64,000 nucleotides of DNA from Gemmatimonadota bacterium (GCA_020161135.1 JAIUOB010000001.1:496001-560000); one strand, 5' to 3'; numbered from the stretch's first letter, positions 53,084 through 62,538 are shown. Translations and numbers: made by a program. The notes: generated by a model not told the origin, from the letters alone.

Positions 53084-53112
53084 ACGGGGGGCCGGCAGTG
53101 CCGGCCCCCCGT
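53084..53112 (-). terminator. Strong GC hairpin after the Ig-like lipoprotein gene
   Basis: A perfect 13-bp stem (ACGGGGGGCCGGC at 53084-53096 with 53100-53112, loop AGT) begins 36 bases after the stop of the leftward gene at 53148. On that strand it is followed by TTGGTCGTT, a weak U-rich stretch. This is the best intrinsic terminator candidate in the window. Confidence 0.7.
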
Positions 53113-53147
53113 GGTCATGTCTTCTAGGCCCGCGAGCGGCGCGTGGG

Positions 53148-53717
53148 TCAGCGGCGCGAGCGGCGCAGCGTCACGACGCGTCCTTCGGACACGGGCTCGG
53201 GGAGGATCGTGAGCTGATACGACAGCGACAGCTCGCCGCTGCGAAAGCTCAGCTGGTAGTCGCCGGCCGGCGCGCTCACCGGCACCGGCACCGTGGCGAT
53301 GCCCTGCACGTCGGTCGTCACCGAGCCCAGGTCCGTGGCGCTCCCGCTCGCGTCGACCAGCGCGATGGCGAACGGCAGGTCGGCGACGGCATTGCCATAC
53401 TGGTCGACGGCCCGTACCGCGGCGCCGGTCAGCGCTTCGTCGAACGCGAGCGTGTCGACCACATCCGACACGGCCTCGAGCCGCGCCGGCTCGGCCGGCG
53501 TGACCTGCAACGTGAAGTGCACCGGCTCGAGACCGGCAGGGCTCGCCTGCACATCGCTCAGCACGGCGCGGGTGCCGGCGGTGAAGGCCACCTTGGAGAC
53601 GCCCTGCGCGTCGGCCCGGGCAGCGGTGCGGATGGCGACCGGCTCGGTGGACGAGTCGCTGCAGGCGGTGAGCGCAGCAGCGAAGGCAACGACAGTGAAG
53701 GCAAGGCGATTCGACAT
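53148..53717 (-). CDS. Lipoprotein with Ig-like (big) domain
   Basis: This 189-residue exported protein has a lipoprotein signal (LAFTVVAFAAALTACSDSST) with Cys at the expected lipobox. The mature part contains a bacterial Ig-like, Big_1/invasin-type beta-sandwich: Ala-Val-Asp-Gln-Tyr-Gly-Asn-Ala-Val-Ala, PFAIALVDASGSATDLGSVT, then TDVQGIATVPVPVSAPAGDY. The motif Asp-x-x-Gly-Asn-x-Val is the usual turn of the family. A GGAG box lies upstream of the ATG at 53717. It ends in an Arg-rich tail (VTLRRSRR). It lies between the two metalloprotease paralogues, divergent from the second one. Ig-like lipoproteins are usually structural or adhesive; no partner can be named. Confidence 0.78.
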   Translation of the reverse strand: MSNRLAFTVVAFAAALTACSDSSTEPVAIRTAARADAQGVSKVAFTAGTRAVLSDVQASPAGLEPVHFTLQVTPAEPARLEAVSDVVDTLAFDEALTGAAVRAVDQYGNAVADLPFAIALVDASGSATDLGSVTTDVQGIATVPVPVSAPAGDYQLSFRSGELSLSYQLTILPEPVSEGRVVTLRRSRR

Positions 53718-53910
53718 GGGACGGGCTCCGGAGTGAGTTGGCGACGCGCGATCAGGGTGGGACGACCGGGGTTCGGCTGGCACCGCCCTGTCCCCACGGC
53801 GTAAGCGCTGCGGTTCGCCCCTCGTGCGGCGCCGTTCGGCTCCCTAGACTCCCTGCGCGCCACGGGTGGGACAGATCCCTCCCGTCGTACCCTCCCTCCC
53901 AGGTCGCTCA

Positions 53911-56490
53911 ATGCGTTCTCCATTCCTGCCCCTCGCGGCCGCATCGCTGCTGCTGGCGGCGTGTCAGCCGGCGAAGAAGCCGGCCACCGCGCCCACCCCG
54001 GCCGCCCGGCCTGCCAATGCCGCCCCCGGCCAGCCTGGCAGCAATCCCTCGGCGCCCGGCGCGCCGACAGCGGGACAGCCCCCCGCCGGTGGCGTCCCCA
54101 ACATCAACCTGCCGGGGCTCGGCGGCGGCGGTGCCGACCCCCAGCCGCGCCCGTACGCCACCGTCATCACGCCGCGCGCCAAGACGAAGACCGGGGTCTT
54201 TGGTGTGCACCAGATCGGCTCGCGCCTCTACTTCGAGATCCCCGCGGCCCAGATCGGCAAGGACTTCGTGGTGACCACCGTGCTGGCGGGGACGCCGGCC
54301 GGCATCGGCATCAACGGCACGCTCGGCCCCGATCGCGTCATCCGCTTCGAGCGCCGGGAGAACCGCGTCTTCGTCCGCGACATCAACTACAACAACGTCG
54401 CCTCGGACACGACCAAGTCGACGCCGCGCGCGATGTCGCTCATCGAGTTCTACCCGATCCTCGCCGCGTTCAACGTCGAGGCCTACGGCAAGGACAGCGC
54501 CGCGGTCATCGAAGTGACGCGCATGTTCACCGGCGGCATCCAGGAGTTCACCGCCGGCGGCCGTCGCGCGACCGTTGACGCGACGCGTTCCTACATCGAC
54601 AAGTTCTCGGCCTTCTCGCGCAACGTGAACGTGACGGCCACGCAGACGTTCACGCCCATCGGCGGCGCCGGGCCGGCCATTCCCGGGCTGCCCGTCGCGC
54701 CCGGTGGCGCGCAGGCGACCACCGAAGCGTTCACCTACTCGTTCGTGCGGCTCCCCGACGAGCCGATGCGCCCGCGGCTCATGGACGCGCGCGTCGGGTT
54801 CTTCGGCGAGACCAAGACCGACTTCGGCGCCGCCGACCAGCGCGTCAAGCCGCTGCGCTACATCGCGCGCTGGCGCCTCGAGTGCAGCGACCAGCGCCAG
54901 GGCAATCTGTGCGTGCCGAAGAAGCCCATCACCTACTACGTCGACCCCGCCACGCCGCAGTGGCTCAAGCCGTGGGTGAAGGCCGGCATCGAGGAGTGGC
55001 AGGAGGCGTTCGCGGGCGCCGGTTTCGCCAAGGGCATCGTGGCCGCCGACGCACCGAACGACCCGGACTTCTCCGGCGAAGATGCGACCGTCGCGATGGT
55101 GCGCTGGCTGCCGTCGCCGGTGGCCAACGCGGTGGGCCCCAGCGTCACCGACCCGCGCACCGGCGAGATCCTCGACGCCGACGTGCAGATGTACCACAAC
55201 ATCATGGACCTGCAGCGCGACTGGTACTTCACGCAGGTCGGTCACCTCGACCCGCGGGCGCAGAAGTTCCCCTTCCCCGATTCGCTCATGGGGCGCCTGG
55301 TGCAGTTCGTGGTCGCGCACGAGGTGGGACACACGCTCGGCTTCCCGCACAACATGAAGGGCAGCTCGATGTACCCGGCCGACTCGATCCGGTCGAAGAC
55401 GTGGGTCGCGAAGATGGGGCACTCGCCGTCCATCATGGACTACGCGCGCTTCAACTACGCGGCGCAGCCGGAGGACGGCATCCCGCTGGCCGACCTCGTG
55501 CCCAAGGTGGGGCCGTACGACGAGTTCGCCGTGAAGTGGGGCTACACGCCCATCCCGTCGGCGCGCACGGCCGACGAGGAGAAGGCGACGCTCGACAGCT
55601 GGTCGCGCATGCAGGATTCGATTCCGTGGTACCGCTACGGCGCCGGTGGCGCCGACCCGGGCGAGACGAGCGAGGCGGTGGGTGATGCCGATGCCGTGAA
55701 GACCACGCGCCTGGGCTTCAAGAACCTGCGCCGCATCGTCGACCTCGTCGAGCCGGCCGCGACGCTCGACAAGACGGCCGACTTCTCGCTGCTGCGCGCC
55801 ACCTACAGCGCGGTGCTCGACCAGTGGGCCACCGAGGCGCAGCACGTGACGCGCATCATCGGTGGCGTGGACAAGCAGGAGAAGATGGCGAGCCAGGCGG
55901 GCGCGGTGTGGACGCCGGTGCCCAAGGCGCGCCAGAAGGAGGCGATGCAGTTCCTGCAGGCCGAGGTGTTCGCGACGCCCACGGCGATGATCAAGCCGCA
56001 GATCCTCGCGCGCATCGAGGCGGTCGGGAACATCAATCGCGTCACGGGCGCGCAGAATCGCTCGCTCTCCTCGCTCCTGGGCAACGGGAAGCTGCAGAGC
56101 CTGCTCGACATCGAGGCCGTGGCCACGAACAAGAGCACGGTCTACACGCTGGGCGAGATGCTCACTGACCTGCGTCGGGGGCTGTGGAAGGAGATCTACG
56201 CCGGGCAGGCGATCGATCCGTACCGTCGCCGACTGCAGATGCTGTATCTCGAGTCGATGGCGGCCAAGGTGAAGCCGCCCGCCCCGAACCCGCAGGATCA
56301 GGCGCTTGCGGCGCTGCTGGGCGTCGCGGTGGCCAGCCCGCGGGACATCCGTCCGCTGGTGAAGGACGAGATGCGCACGCTCGACGCCGAGCTCGCGGCG
56401 GCGGTGGGCCGTGCGCCGAATCGCGAGACGCGTGCGCACCTGCAGGACGCGCGCGACCAGATCAAGGCGATGCTGGATCCGACGAAGTAG
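53911..56490 (+). CDS. Zinc-dependent metalloprotease lipoprotein (DUF5117/DUF4953), copy 2
   Basis: This is an 859-residue paralogue of the metalloprotease at 49069, on the same strand. A lipoprotein signal (MRSPFLPLAAASLLLAACQP) with Cys is followed by an Ala/Pro-rich linker of about 55 residues. The catalytic motif HEVGHTLGFPHN begins at His470, and IMDYARFNYAAQPEDG follows. Long stretches match copy 1 almost exactly, for example VPKKPITYYVDPATPQWLKP and the zinc region. The linker and the loop before the catalytic domain differ most: this copy lacks the long Gly run seen in copy 1. The two genes are separated by the convergent carbonic-anhydrase-like and lipoprotein genes, so the duplication is not a simple tandem one. 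Confidence 0.92.
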   Translation: MRSPFLPLAAASLLLAACQPAKKPATAPTPAARPANAAPGQPGSNPSAPGAPTAGQPPAGGVPNINLPGLGGGGADPQPRPYATVITPRAKTKTGVFGVHQIGSRLYFEIPAAQIGKDFVVTTVLAGTPAGIGINGTLGPDRVIRFERRENRVFVRDINYNNVASDTTKSTPRAMSLIEFYPILAAFNVEAYGKDSAAVIEVTRMFTGGIQEFTAGGRRATVDATRSYIDKFSAFSRNVNVTATQTFTPIGGAGPAIPGLPVAPGGAQATTEAFTYSFVRLPDEPMRPRLMDARVGFFGETKTDFGAADQRVKPLRYIARWRLECSDQRQGNLCVPKKPITYYVDPATPQWLKPWVKAGIEEWQEAFAGAGFAKGIVAADAPNDPDFSGEDATVAMVRWLPSPVANAVGPSVTDPRTGEILDADVQMYHNIMDLQRDWYFTQVGHLDPRAQKFPFPDSLMGRLVQFVVAHEVGHTLGFPHNMKGSSMYPADSIRSKTWVAKMGHSPSIMDYARFNYAAQPEDGIPLADLVPKVGPYDEFAVKWGYTPIPSARTADEEKATLDSWSRMQDSIPWYRYGAGGADPGETSEAVGDADAVKTTRLGFKNLRRIVDLVEPAATLDKTADFSLLRATYSAVLDQWATEAQHVTRIIGGVDKQEKMASQAGAVWTPVPKARQKEAMQFLQAEVFATPTAMIKPQILARIEAVGNINRVTGAQNRSLSSLLGNGKLQSLLDIEAVATNKSTVYTLGEMLTDLRRGLWKEIYAGQAIDPYRRRLQMLYLESMAAKVKPPAPNPQDQALAALLGVAVASPRDIRPLVKDEMRTLDAELAAAVGRAPNRETRAHLQDARDQIKAMLDPTK

Positions 56491-56538
56491 CGCATGCCGG
56501 AGGGAGACAGTCCAGTCTCCCTCCGATGTTACTCCAAA

Positions 56539-56594
56539 CTGCTCCCTGCTTCCTGTGGTTGGCGAACTGTCACACCGCAGGAGGCAGGGAGCAG
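56539..56594. repeat. CTGCTCCCTGC hairpin between convergent genes
   Basis: Bases 56539-56555 (CTGCTCCCTGCTTCCTG) pair with 56578-56594 in a 17-bp stem with one G-T wobble and a 22-base loop. It lies between convergent stops at 56490 and 56622. The wording is shared with 18211-18262 and 38841-38944, so this is a dispersed family that may double as a terminator. Confidence 0.75.
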
Positions 56595-56621
56595 GAGGGC
56601 GGTGTCAGGACACAGGGAGGA

Positions 56622-57389
56622 CTACTTCCCCGTCCAGTGCCAACTCACCCACAGCGTGTGATTGACCTCGTTCGCACGCCGCGCCGCGAACGCATTGTAC
56701 AGGTTCATGTAGCCCACCTCCGCGCGCACGCGCGCGGACACGGGAATGCCCACACCGCCGGTGAGGCGGTTCTGGCCCAGCGTGAACAGCGACGTGGCGC
56801 CGCCGATGGGCATCAGGAGCTCATCCCACACGAAGAGCAACATCGGCCGGCCCTGCACGCGCGCGCCCGTCAGTTCGGTCTGCGCGCGCCCCATGTAGCG
56901 GAAGCGATTCTGGTAGGTCGCGTCGCCGAGTTCGCGCGCGTCGCCGGCGCCGGTGCGCAGCAGCGGGCTGATCCACCGCTGTTCGAGCCGATAGCGATGC
57001 GAGAAGCCCACACGCCCCGCCGTGTGCGACAGCGAGAGCTGCTGCCAGGTGCGATGTTCGCGTGTGGGGTCGGCGATGGGGAGTGACCCGTAGGGCGCGG
57101 TCGCGATGTAGCCGTAGCCGCCGCCGACACGCACACCGCGCGCGAGGGTGTACTGCACGCCGGGGCGCAGCAGCAGTTGCTGTGGGGCGGCACCCAGATC
57201 CATGCGCCGCCACGAGCCATCGAACCAGAGCGCGAGCCGTTCGGTGACCGGCTCGTCCATGAAGGCCCCCACCCAGGCGGCGTCCTGGTGCCGCGTGATC
57301 CACGGCTGCGCGGCGAGGGGTGCGGCACCGGTGAACGCACACGGAACGCTGACCGTGGCGGCGAGCAGGATGCGACGCAGACGATGCAT
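56622..57389 (-). CDS. DUF2490 outer-membrane protein
   Basis: This is a 255-residue exported protein with a signal peptide (LRRILLAATVSVPCAFTGAA, then Pro-Leu-Ala-Ala-Gln). The mature part fits DUF2490, a predicted outer-membrane beta-barrel: WVGAFMDEPVTERLALWFDG, then RPGVQYTLARGVRVGGGYGY and GFSHRYRLEQRW, then NRFRYMGRAQTEL and WDELLMPIGG. The C-terminal strand reads NHTLWVSWHWTGK, a typical aromatic ending. Function is unknown; some relatives are thought to be porin-like. The gene is divergent from the RND pump gene. The ATG at 57389 directly begins the signal peptide. Confidence 0.87.
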   Translation of the reverse strand: MHRLRRILLAATVSVPCAFTGAAPLAAQPWITRHQDAAWVGAFMDEPVTERLALWFDGSWRRMDLGAAPQQLLLRPGVQYTLARGVRVGGGYGYIATAPYGSLPIADPTREHRTWQQLSLSHTAGRVGFSHRYRLEQRWISPLLRTGAGDARELGDATYQNRFRYMGRAQTELTGARVQGRPMLLFVWDELLMPIGGATSLFTLGQNRLTGGVGIPVSARVRAEVGYMNLYNAFAARRANEVNHTLWVSWHWTGK

Positions 57390-57498
57390 GGGACGGGGCG
57401 GGAGAGTCGAGCGGAATGGGGAGGGTCGGCGTAGAATCTGACGAGAGGGCGGGCGCCTGTCTGCCCGCAGTCCGGCACCACCTGCGCCTGCCTCCCCG

Positions 57499-60400
57499 AT
57501 GTGGATCGTACACCTGGCCCTGCGGCGTCCCTACACCTTCGTGGTGGGGGCGCTGCTGGTGGTCATCCTGGGCGTCATGTCGGCGCTGCGCATGCCCACC
57601 GACATCCTGCCCGAGCTCGACATCCCCGTGGTGTCGATCATCTGGAACTATCAGGGGCTGCCGCCCGAGGAGATGGAGCGGCGCTTCGGCACGCCGTACG
57701 AGCGGGCGATCACGACGACGGTCAACGACGTCGAGCACATCGAGTCGCAGTCGCTCTCGGGCATCACGGTCATCCGGGTGTACTTCCAGCCCGGTGCGCG
57801 CATCGAGTCGGCGGTGGCGCAGCTCGCCGCCACGGCGCAGAGCATCCTCCGCATCATGCCGCCGGGGGCGTCGGCGCCGTTCATCGTGCGCTACAACGCC
57901 GCCAACGTGCCGGTCCTGCAGCTCGCCCTGGGCGGTGATTCGCTCTCCGAGCAGCAGCTCGCCGACCTCGGCACCAACGGCATCCGCACGCGCCTCGCCA
58001 CCGTGCGTGGGGCCAGCGTGCCGAGCCCGTACGGCGGACGCACGCGCCTCATCAACGTCGACCTCGACCCCGACCAGCTGCTGGCGTACGGGCTGTCGCC
58101 CACCGACGTGAGCGATGCGGTGAACGCGCAAAACCTCGTGCTCCCCGGTGGCACCGCCAAGATCGGGGAGCGCGAGTATGCGGTGCGCCTCAACGGCAGT
58201 CCCGACGCGGTCGAGGCGCTCAACGACCTGCCGCTCCGCTCGAGCAACGGCGCCCTCGTGCGCATCCGCGACGTGGCGCAGGTGCGCGACGGGTACGCGG
58301 TGCAAACCAACATCGTGCACCGCGACGGCGTGCGCGGTGCGCTCGTCACCGTGCTCAAGAGCGGTGGAGCCAGCACCATCGATGTGGTGAACCGCGTGCG
58401 CGAGGCGCTGCCGGGCATCCTCGCCGCCATGCCCTCGGCGCTCAAGGTGGATGTCCTCGCCGACCAGTCGTTGTTCGTGAAGGCGGCGCTCAAGGGCGTC
58501 GTCATCGAGGCGCTCATTGCCGCCTGCCTCACCGCGGCCATGATCCTGCTCTTCCTCGGGAGCTGGCGCTCGACGCTCATCGTCGCGCTCTCCATCCCGC
58601 TGTCGATCCTCTGCTCCGTCATCGTGCTGGCGAGCCTCGGGCAGACGCTCAACGTGATGACGCTGGGTGGGCTGGCGCTGGCCGTGGGTGTGCTGGTGGA
58701 CGACGCGACGGTCGGCATCGAGAACATCCACCGCGTGCAGCACGACGAACCCGACATCGAGCAGGCGATCCTGCTCGGCGCGGGACAGATCGCGGTCCCG
58801 ACGCTGGTATCGACGCTGGCCATCTGCATCGTCTTCGTGCCCATCTTCTTCCTGCCGGGCGCGGCGGGGTCGCTGTTCAAGCCGCTCGCCATGGCCGTCG
58901 TGTTCGCGATGCTGGCGTCCTACATCATCTCGCGCACCCTGGTGCCCACGCTGGTGAAGTACGCGATGCTGCGCGAACGCACGCTGGCCGCGCGGCGCGG
59001 CGGTGCACCGCACGGCCCGTTCGCACGGCTGCATCATGGCTTCGAGGCCGTGTTCGAGGGATGGCGGGTGCGGTATCGGGCGGCGCTGGCCGAGTTGCTC
59101 GCGCATCCGGCGCGGGTGGCGCTCCCCGCGCTGCTCGTCATCGCAGGGGCCGGCGTGCTGGCACCGTGGCTGGGGCGCGAGTTCTTCCCCGCCGTCGATG
59201 CCGGACAGATCCGCTTGCACTTGCGCGCCCCCGTGGGCACGCGCGTCGAGGAGACGGCGCGTCACGTGGCCCGGGTCGAGGCGGCCATCCGCGCGCTCCT
59301 CCCCGACGGCGAGATCACCTCGATCATCGACAATGTCGGCCTGTCGAGCACCAACTCCACCAGCATCGCGTACAGCGACAACCCCACCATCGGGGTGACC
59401 GACGCCGACGTGCTCATCTCGCTCTCGCCCGAGCGGCGCGGCGAGACGGCCGAGCATGCGCGCGAGATCCGCCGCATGCTGCGCCGCGACTTCCCCGAGC
59501 TGCTGGTGTTCTTCCAGAGCGCCGACATCGTCGGACAGATCCTCAATGCCGGCCTGCCCGCACCGGTGAACGTGCAGGTCACCGGCTCCGATCGCAAAGC
59601 CAACCTCCCCATTGCGCGCTTCCTCGAGCGGCGCCTGCGCGAGATTCCCGGTGCGGTGGATGTGTTCCTGCACCAGCGCCTCGAAGCGCCGCAGCTCGAC
59701 GTCACCGTCGACCGGGTGCGGGCATCGGGGCTCGCGATGTCGCAGCGCGACGTGGCCAACGACCTGCTCGTGTCGCTGGCGTCGAGCGGGCAGGCGCAGC
59801 CCAACGTGTGGCTCAACCCCCAGAATGGCGTGCAGTACAGCGTGAGCGTGCAGACCCCGCAGTACCGCATGACCAGTGTCGATGCGCTGGGACGCACGCC
59901 CGTGATGGGCGCGGCGGGGAGCGGTGGCGGCATGCCGCAGCTCATGGCCAACGTCGCCACCGTGCGGCACGGTGCCACGCTCGGTGTCGTGAGCCACTAC
60001 GACGTCGCGCCGGTGTTCGATGTGTACGCCAACGTGCAGGATCGTGACCTGGGCGCCGTCGCCGCCGATGTCGACGTGGTGCTCGACTCGCTGCGCGCGT
60101 CCCTGCCGCGGGGCACCACCCTGGTGATGCGCGGGCAGGTGGCCAGCATGCGCAGCTCCTACGCCGGACTCGCGGCCGGGCTCGCCTTCGCCGTCGTGCT
60201 CGTCTATCTCGTCATGGTCATCAACTTCCAGTCGTGGACCGACCCGCTCATCATCAGCGCGGCGCTGCCGGTGGCGCTCGCGGGCGTGGTGTGGGCGCTC
60301 TTCGCCTGCGGCAACGCGGTGAGCGTGCCGGCGTTCATGGGCGCCATCATGAGCATGGGCGTGGCGACGGCGAACGGCATCCTCGTGGTGGCCTTCGCCA

Positions 60401-60711
60401 ACGAGCGGCGTGCGGCGGGACTCGATGCCCATGCCGCCGCGCTCGATGCCGCGTCGACACGGCTGCGTCCCGTCATCATGACGGCGCTGGCCATGATCGT
60501 CGGCATGCTCCCCATGGCCTTCGGGCTCGGCGAAGGCGCCGAGCAGAATGCGCCGCTGGGTCGTGCGGTCATTGGTGGCCTGGCCTTCGCCACGGTGGCC
60601 ACGCTCACCGTCCTGCCGCTCGTCTACGCGCGGGTGCACGCCGGCCGCCACGCGCGCCGCGCCGCGACGTCGATGCCTGCGTCGTCGCCTTCCCTGTCCG
60701 GACCGACCTGA
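57499..60711 (+). CDS. RND family efflux pump, inner-membrane permease
   Basis: This is a 1,070-residue AcrB-like permease. It has the N-terminal transmembrane helix (LALRRPYTFVVGALLVVILG) and the family duplication: two groups of six segments with large periplasmic domains after segments 1 and 7. The proton-relay aspartates of segment 4 are present in GVLVDDATVGIENIHRVQHD. Conserved pore-domain stretches include MPTDILPELDIPVVSI and GREFFPAVDAGQIRLHLRAP. The length fits the HAE/NFE group. Specificity for drugs, metals or lipids cannot be read; the heavy-metal signature Asp-Glu pair of segment 4 is absent, so export of organic compounds is more likely. A TAGAAT box lies at 57432. The membrane fusion gene follows with a TGATG overlap. 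No outer-membrane channel gene is in the window. Confidence 0.94.
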   Translation: MWIVHLALRRPYTFVVGALLVVILGVMSALRMPTDILPELDIPVVSIIWNYQGLPPEEMERRFGTPYERAITTTVNDVEHIESQSLSGITVIRVYFQPGARIESAVAQLAATAQSILRIMPPGASAPFIVRYNAANVPVLQLALGGDSLSEQQLADLGTNGIRTRLATVRGASVPSPYGGRTRLINVDLDPDQLLAYGLSPTDVSDAVNAQNLVLPGGTAKIGEREYAVRLNGSPDAVEALNDLPLRSSNGALVRIRDVAQVRDGYAVQTNIVHRDGVRGALVTVLKSGGASTIDVVNRVREALPGILAAMPSALKVDVLADQSLFVKAALKGVVIEALIAACLTAAMILLFLGSWRSTLIVALSIPLSILCSVIVLASLGQTLNVMTLGGLALAVGVLVDDATVGIENIHRVQHDEPDIEQAILLGAGQIAVPTLVSTLAICIVFVPIFFLPGAAGSLFKPLAMAVVFAMLASYIISRTLVPTLVKYAMLRERTLAARRGGAPHGPFARLHHGFEAVFEGWRVRYRAALAELLAHPARVALPALLVIAGAGVLAPWLGREFFPAVDAGQIRLHLRAPVGTRVEETARHVARVEAAIRALLPDGEITSIIDNVGLSSTNSTSIAYSDNPTIGVTDADVLISLSPERRGETAEHAREIRRMLRRDFPELLVFFQSADIVGQILNAGLPAPVNVQVTGSDRKANLPIARFLERRLREIPGAVDVFLHQRLEAPQLDVTVDRVRASGLAMSQRDVANDLLVSLASSGQAQPNVWLNPQNGVQYSVSVQTPQYRMTSVDALGRTPVMGAAGSGGGMPQLMANVATVRHGATLGVVSHYDVAPVFDVYANVQDRDLGAVAADVDVVLDSLRASLPRGTTLVMRGQVASMRSSYAGLAAGLAFAVVLVYLVMVINFQSWTDPLIISAALPVALAGVVWALFACGNAVSVPAFMGAIMSMGVATANGILVVAFANERRAAGLDAHAAALDAASTRLRPVIMTALAMIVGMLPMAFGLGEGAEQNAPLGRAVIGGLAFATVATLTVLPLVYARVHAGRHARRAATSMPASSPSLSGPT

Positions 60712-61880
60712 TGGTTTCGAACTCGCCCCTGCCCCGTCGTGCACGCACGGGACGCATGGCCCCGGTGCTCATCGTGCTGCTGCTCGCGGCACTCGTGGTC
60801 GCCGGCGCGCTGCCACGGCTGGCGCGCTCCAAGTCGCGCGAGGCCGAGCGGCAGCTCGTCACGGCGGTGCCCACGGTGTACACCGAGACCGTCTTGCGCG
60901 ACACGAGCGCGACGCCGGTCGAGCTGCCGGGCACGGTGACTGGCGTGCACGAAGCGAACATCTTCGCCCGCTCGAACGGCTTCGTACGCGCGCTGCGCGT
61001 GGACATCGGCTCGGTGGTCCGCGCCGGCGATACGCTGGCCGTGCTGGACATGCCCGAGGTGCGCGAACAGTCGCTGCAGGCCGCGGCGGTGCTGGAGCAG
61101 GCCGAGGCGAATGCGGCGCTGGCGCGCGCCACGCTCGCCCGGTGGACACAGATGGCGGCGCAGGGGGTCGTCACGCCACAGGAGCTCGAGGAGCGCACCG
61201 CTGCCGCACACGTGACCGAGGCGAATGTGCGCGCGGCCCGTGCGAACGTCGCCAACCTGCGCGAAGTGCTGCGCTTCGGCGCGCTGGTGGCCCCGTTCCA
61301 CGGCATCGTGACGGCGCGCTCCATCGACATCGGCGCGCTCGTGGTGGCCGGTGCTGCCGCAGGTGCACGGCCGCTGCTATCGCTCTCGCAGACGGACACG
61401 GTGCGTGTGATGCTGCAGGTGCCCCAGAGCGCGGCCGCACGCGTGCGCCCGGGAATGCGCGCCGCGATCACCGTGCGCGAGCTGGGCGACAGCGCGTTTC
61501 AGGGCACGGTGATTCGCACCGCCGGTGCCATGGACCCGCTCACGCGCACGCTGCTCACCGAGGTGCAGGTGGCCAACGGTGCGCGACGTCTGCTGCCCGG
61601 AATGTTCGCGAACGTGAAGCTGCAGGTGCCCAACCCGCAGGGGATCGTGCGACTGCCGGCGATCGCGCTCATCGTACGCGGCGATGGCCCCCAGGTGGCG
61701 CAGGTCGAGGGCGACTCCGTCCACCTCGTCCCGGTGGTGCTCGGCCGCGACCTCGGCACGACCCTCGAGATCGTGAAGGGAGTGGCGCCCGGCGCGGCGG
61801 TGGTGGTGAACCCGCCGGAGAACCTCGTCGAGGGGATGCGGGTCAAGGCCGTCGCGCGGGGGCGCGCGGCGGGCAAGTAG
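60711..61880 (+). CDS. RND membrane fusion (periplasmic adaptor) protein
   Basis: This 389-residue adaptor has an N-terminal anchor helix (MAPVLIVLLLAALVVAGALP). The biotinyl-lipoyl-like domain starts ARSNGFVRALRVDIGSVVRA, then Gly-Asp-Thr-Leu-Ala. An alpha-helical hairpin follows (LQAAAVLEQAEANAALARAT and ELEERTAAAHVTEANVRAAR), with the second lipoyl half in FGALVAPFHGIVTARSIDIG. Beta-barrel and membrane-proximal domains complete it (VRPGMRAAITVREL, then VKGVAPGAAVVVNPPENLVE). In tripartite pumps this protein links the permease to an outer-membrane channel. The gene order permease then adaptor is the reverse of the common acrAB order. The start codon overlaps the permease stop by one base. 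Confidence 0.93.
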   Translation: MVSNSPLPRRARTGRMAPVLIVLLLAALVVAGALPRLARSKSREAERQLVTAVPTVYTETVLRDTSATPVELPGTVTGVHEANIFARSNGFVRALRVDIGSVVRAGDTLAVLDMPEVREQSLQAAAVLEQAEANAALARATLARWTQMAAQGVVTPQELEERTAAAHVTEANVRAARANVANLREVLRFGALVAPFHGIVTARSIDIGALVVAGAAAGARPLLSLSQTDTVRVMLQVPQSAAARVRPGMRAAITVRELGDSAFQGTVIRTAGAMDPLTRTLLTEVQVANGARRLLPGMFANVKLQVPNPQGIVRLPAIALIVRGDGPQVAQVEGDSVHLVPVVLGRDLGTTLEIVKGVAPGAAVVVNPPENLVEGMRVKAVARGRAAGK

Positions 61881-61911
61881 CGCGCCGAACGCGGTCGATC
61901 GTGCGCGTGCG

Positions 61912-62538
61912 CTAGCGGCCCGGCGTGCGCACGCGCACGAGGGACAACCGCTGCACACTGGTGGCCGTGAGTGTCACCAGCCCCTCGGTCGCGGGGCGAT
62001 CGGGGAACGAGAGGATCTCCTCGATGAGCGAGTCGCCGCGCACGCGCAGTTGGGTGACGAGCAACGCGTTCCCCACCTTGAACCCGGACACCAGCAGGTC
62101 GCCCAGGAGCTGCGCCGATAGGCGGACGCCTCCCCCCTCGTCGACGTACATGTCGCCCGGGCCGACGCCGCGACACAGGCGGTAGTCCTTCACGGCGCGC
62201 ACCGTGTCGCGCTCGCGATACGTGGTCTTCCACGGCACGCAGCTACTGTCGGCGGTGGGATAGGCCCCGAGCTCGACGGTCACATCCACCTGCGGCGCTC
62301 GCGGGCGGAGCGGCAGGTTGACCAGCGTGCCGCGCCAGGTCCCGGCGAGGCCCGGCAGGTCGGTGGTGGGCGGCGCCCCTGCCCGCACCGCACCCGCGGG
62401 GGCGCCCTGCGCTGGCAGCGCCGCCGGCCGCACGGCCATGATCACCGCCGCGAGCGTCATGCACGCCACCGCGGCCGTGGTCGTCACTCGGCCAGCCACC
62501 GACTTACCTGCCGATCTCTGAACGCGACGCATACACAT
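61912..62538 (-). CDS. Secreted protein of unknown function
   Basis: This 208-residue exported protein has a signal segment (TTTAAVACMTLAAVIMAVRP, then Leu-Pro-Ala-Gln). The mature part begins with a proline-rich stretch, then LPGLAGTWRGTLVNLPLRPR, a pattern seen at the start of lipocalin-like or DUF1579-like domains. Further strands are VDVTVELGAYPTADSSCVPW and GVRLSAQLLGDLLVSGFKVG. There are two Cys (Ser-Cys-Val-Pro and Leu-Cys-Arg-Gly) that could pair. I recognise no exact family. The start is either the ATG at 62538 or that at 62532, the latter with GAGAG at better spacing. It is divergent from the protein kinase gene and convergent with the efflux operon. Confidence 0.65.
   Translation of the reverse strand: MCMRRVQRSAGKSVAGRVTTTAAVACMTLAAVIMAVRPAALPAQGAPAGAVRAGAPPTTDLPGLAGTWRGTLVNLPLRPRAPQVDVTVELGAYPTADSSCVPWKTTYRERDTVRAVKDYRLCRGVGPGDMYVDEGGGVRLSAQLLGDLLVSGFKVGNALLVTQLRVRGDSLIEEILSFPDRPATEGLVTLTATSVQRLSLVRVRTPGR

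Noticed and set aside
56821..60744. A 1,307-codon antisense frame opposite the RND pump
   Set aside because: It is low complexity, rich in His, Arg and Asp, and lacks any motif, whereas the plus-strand frame is a complete RND permease.
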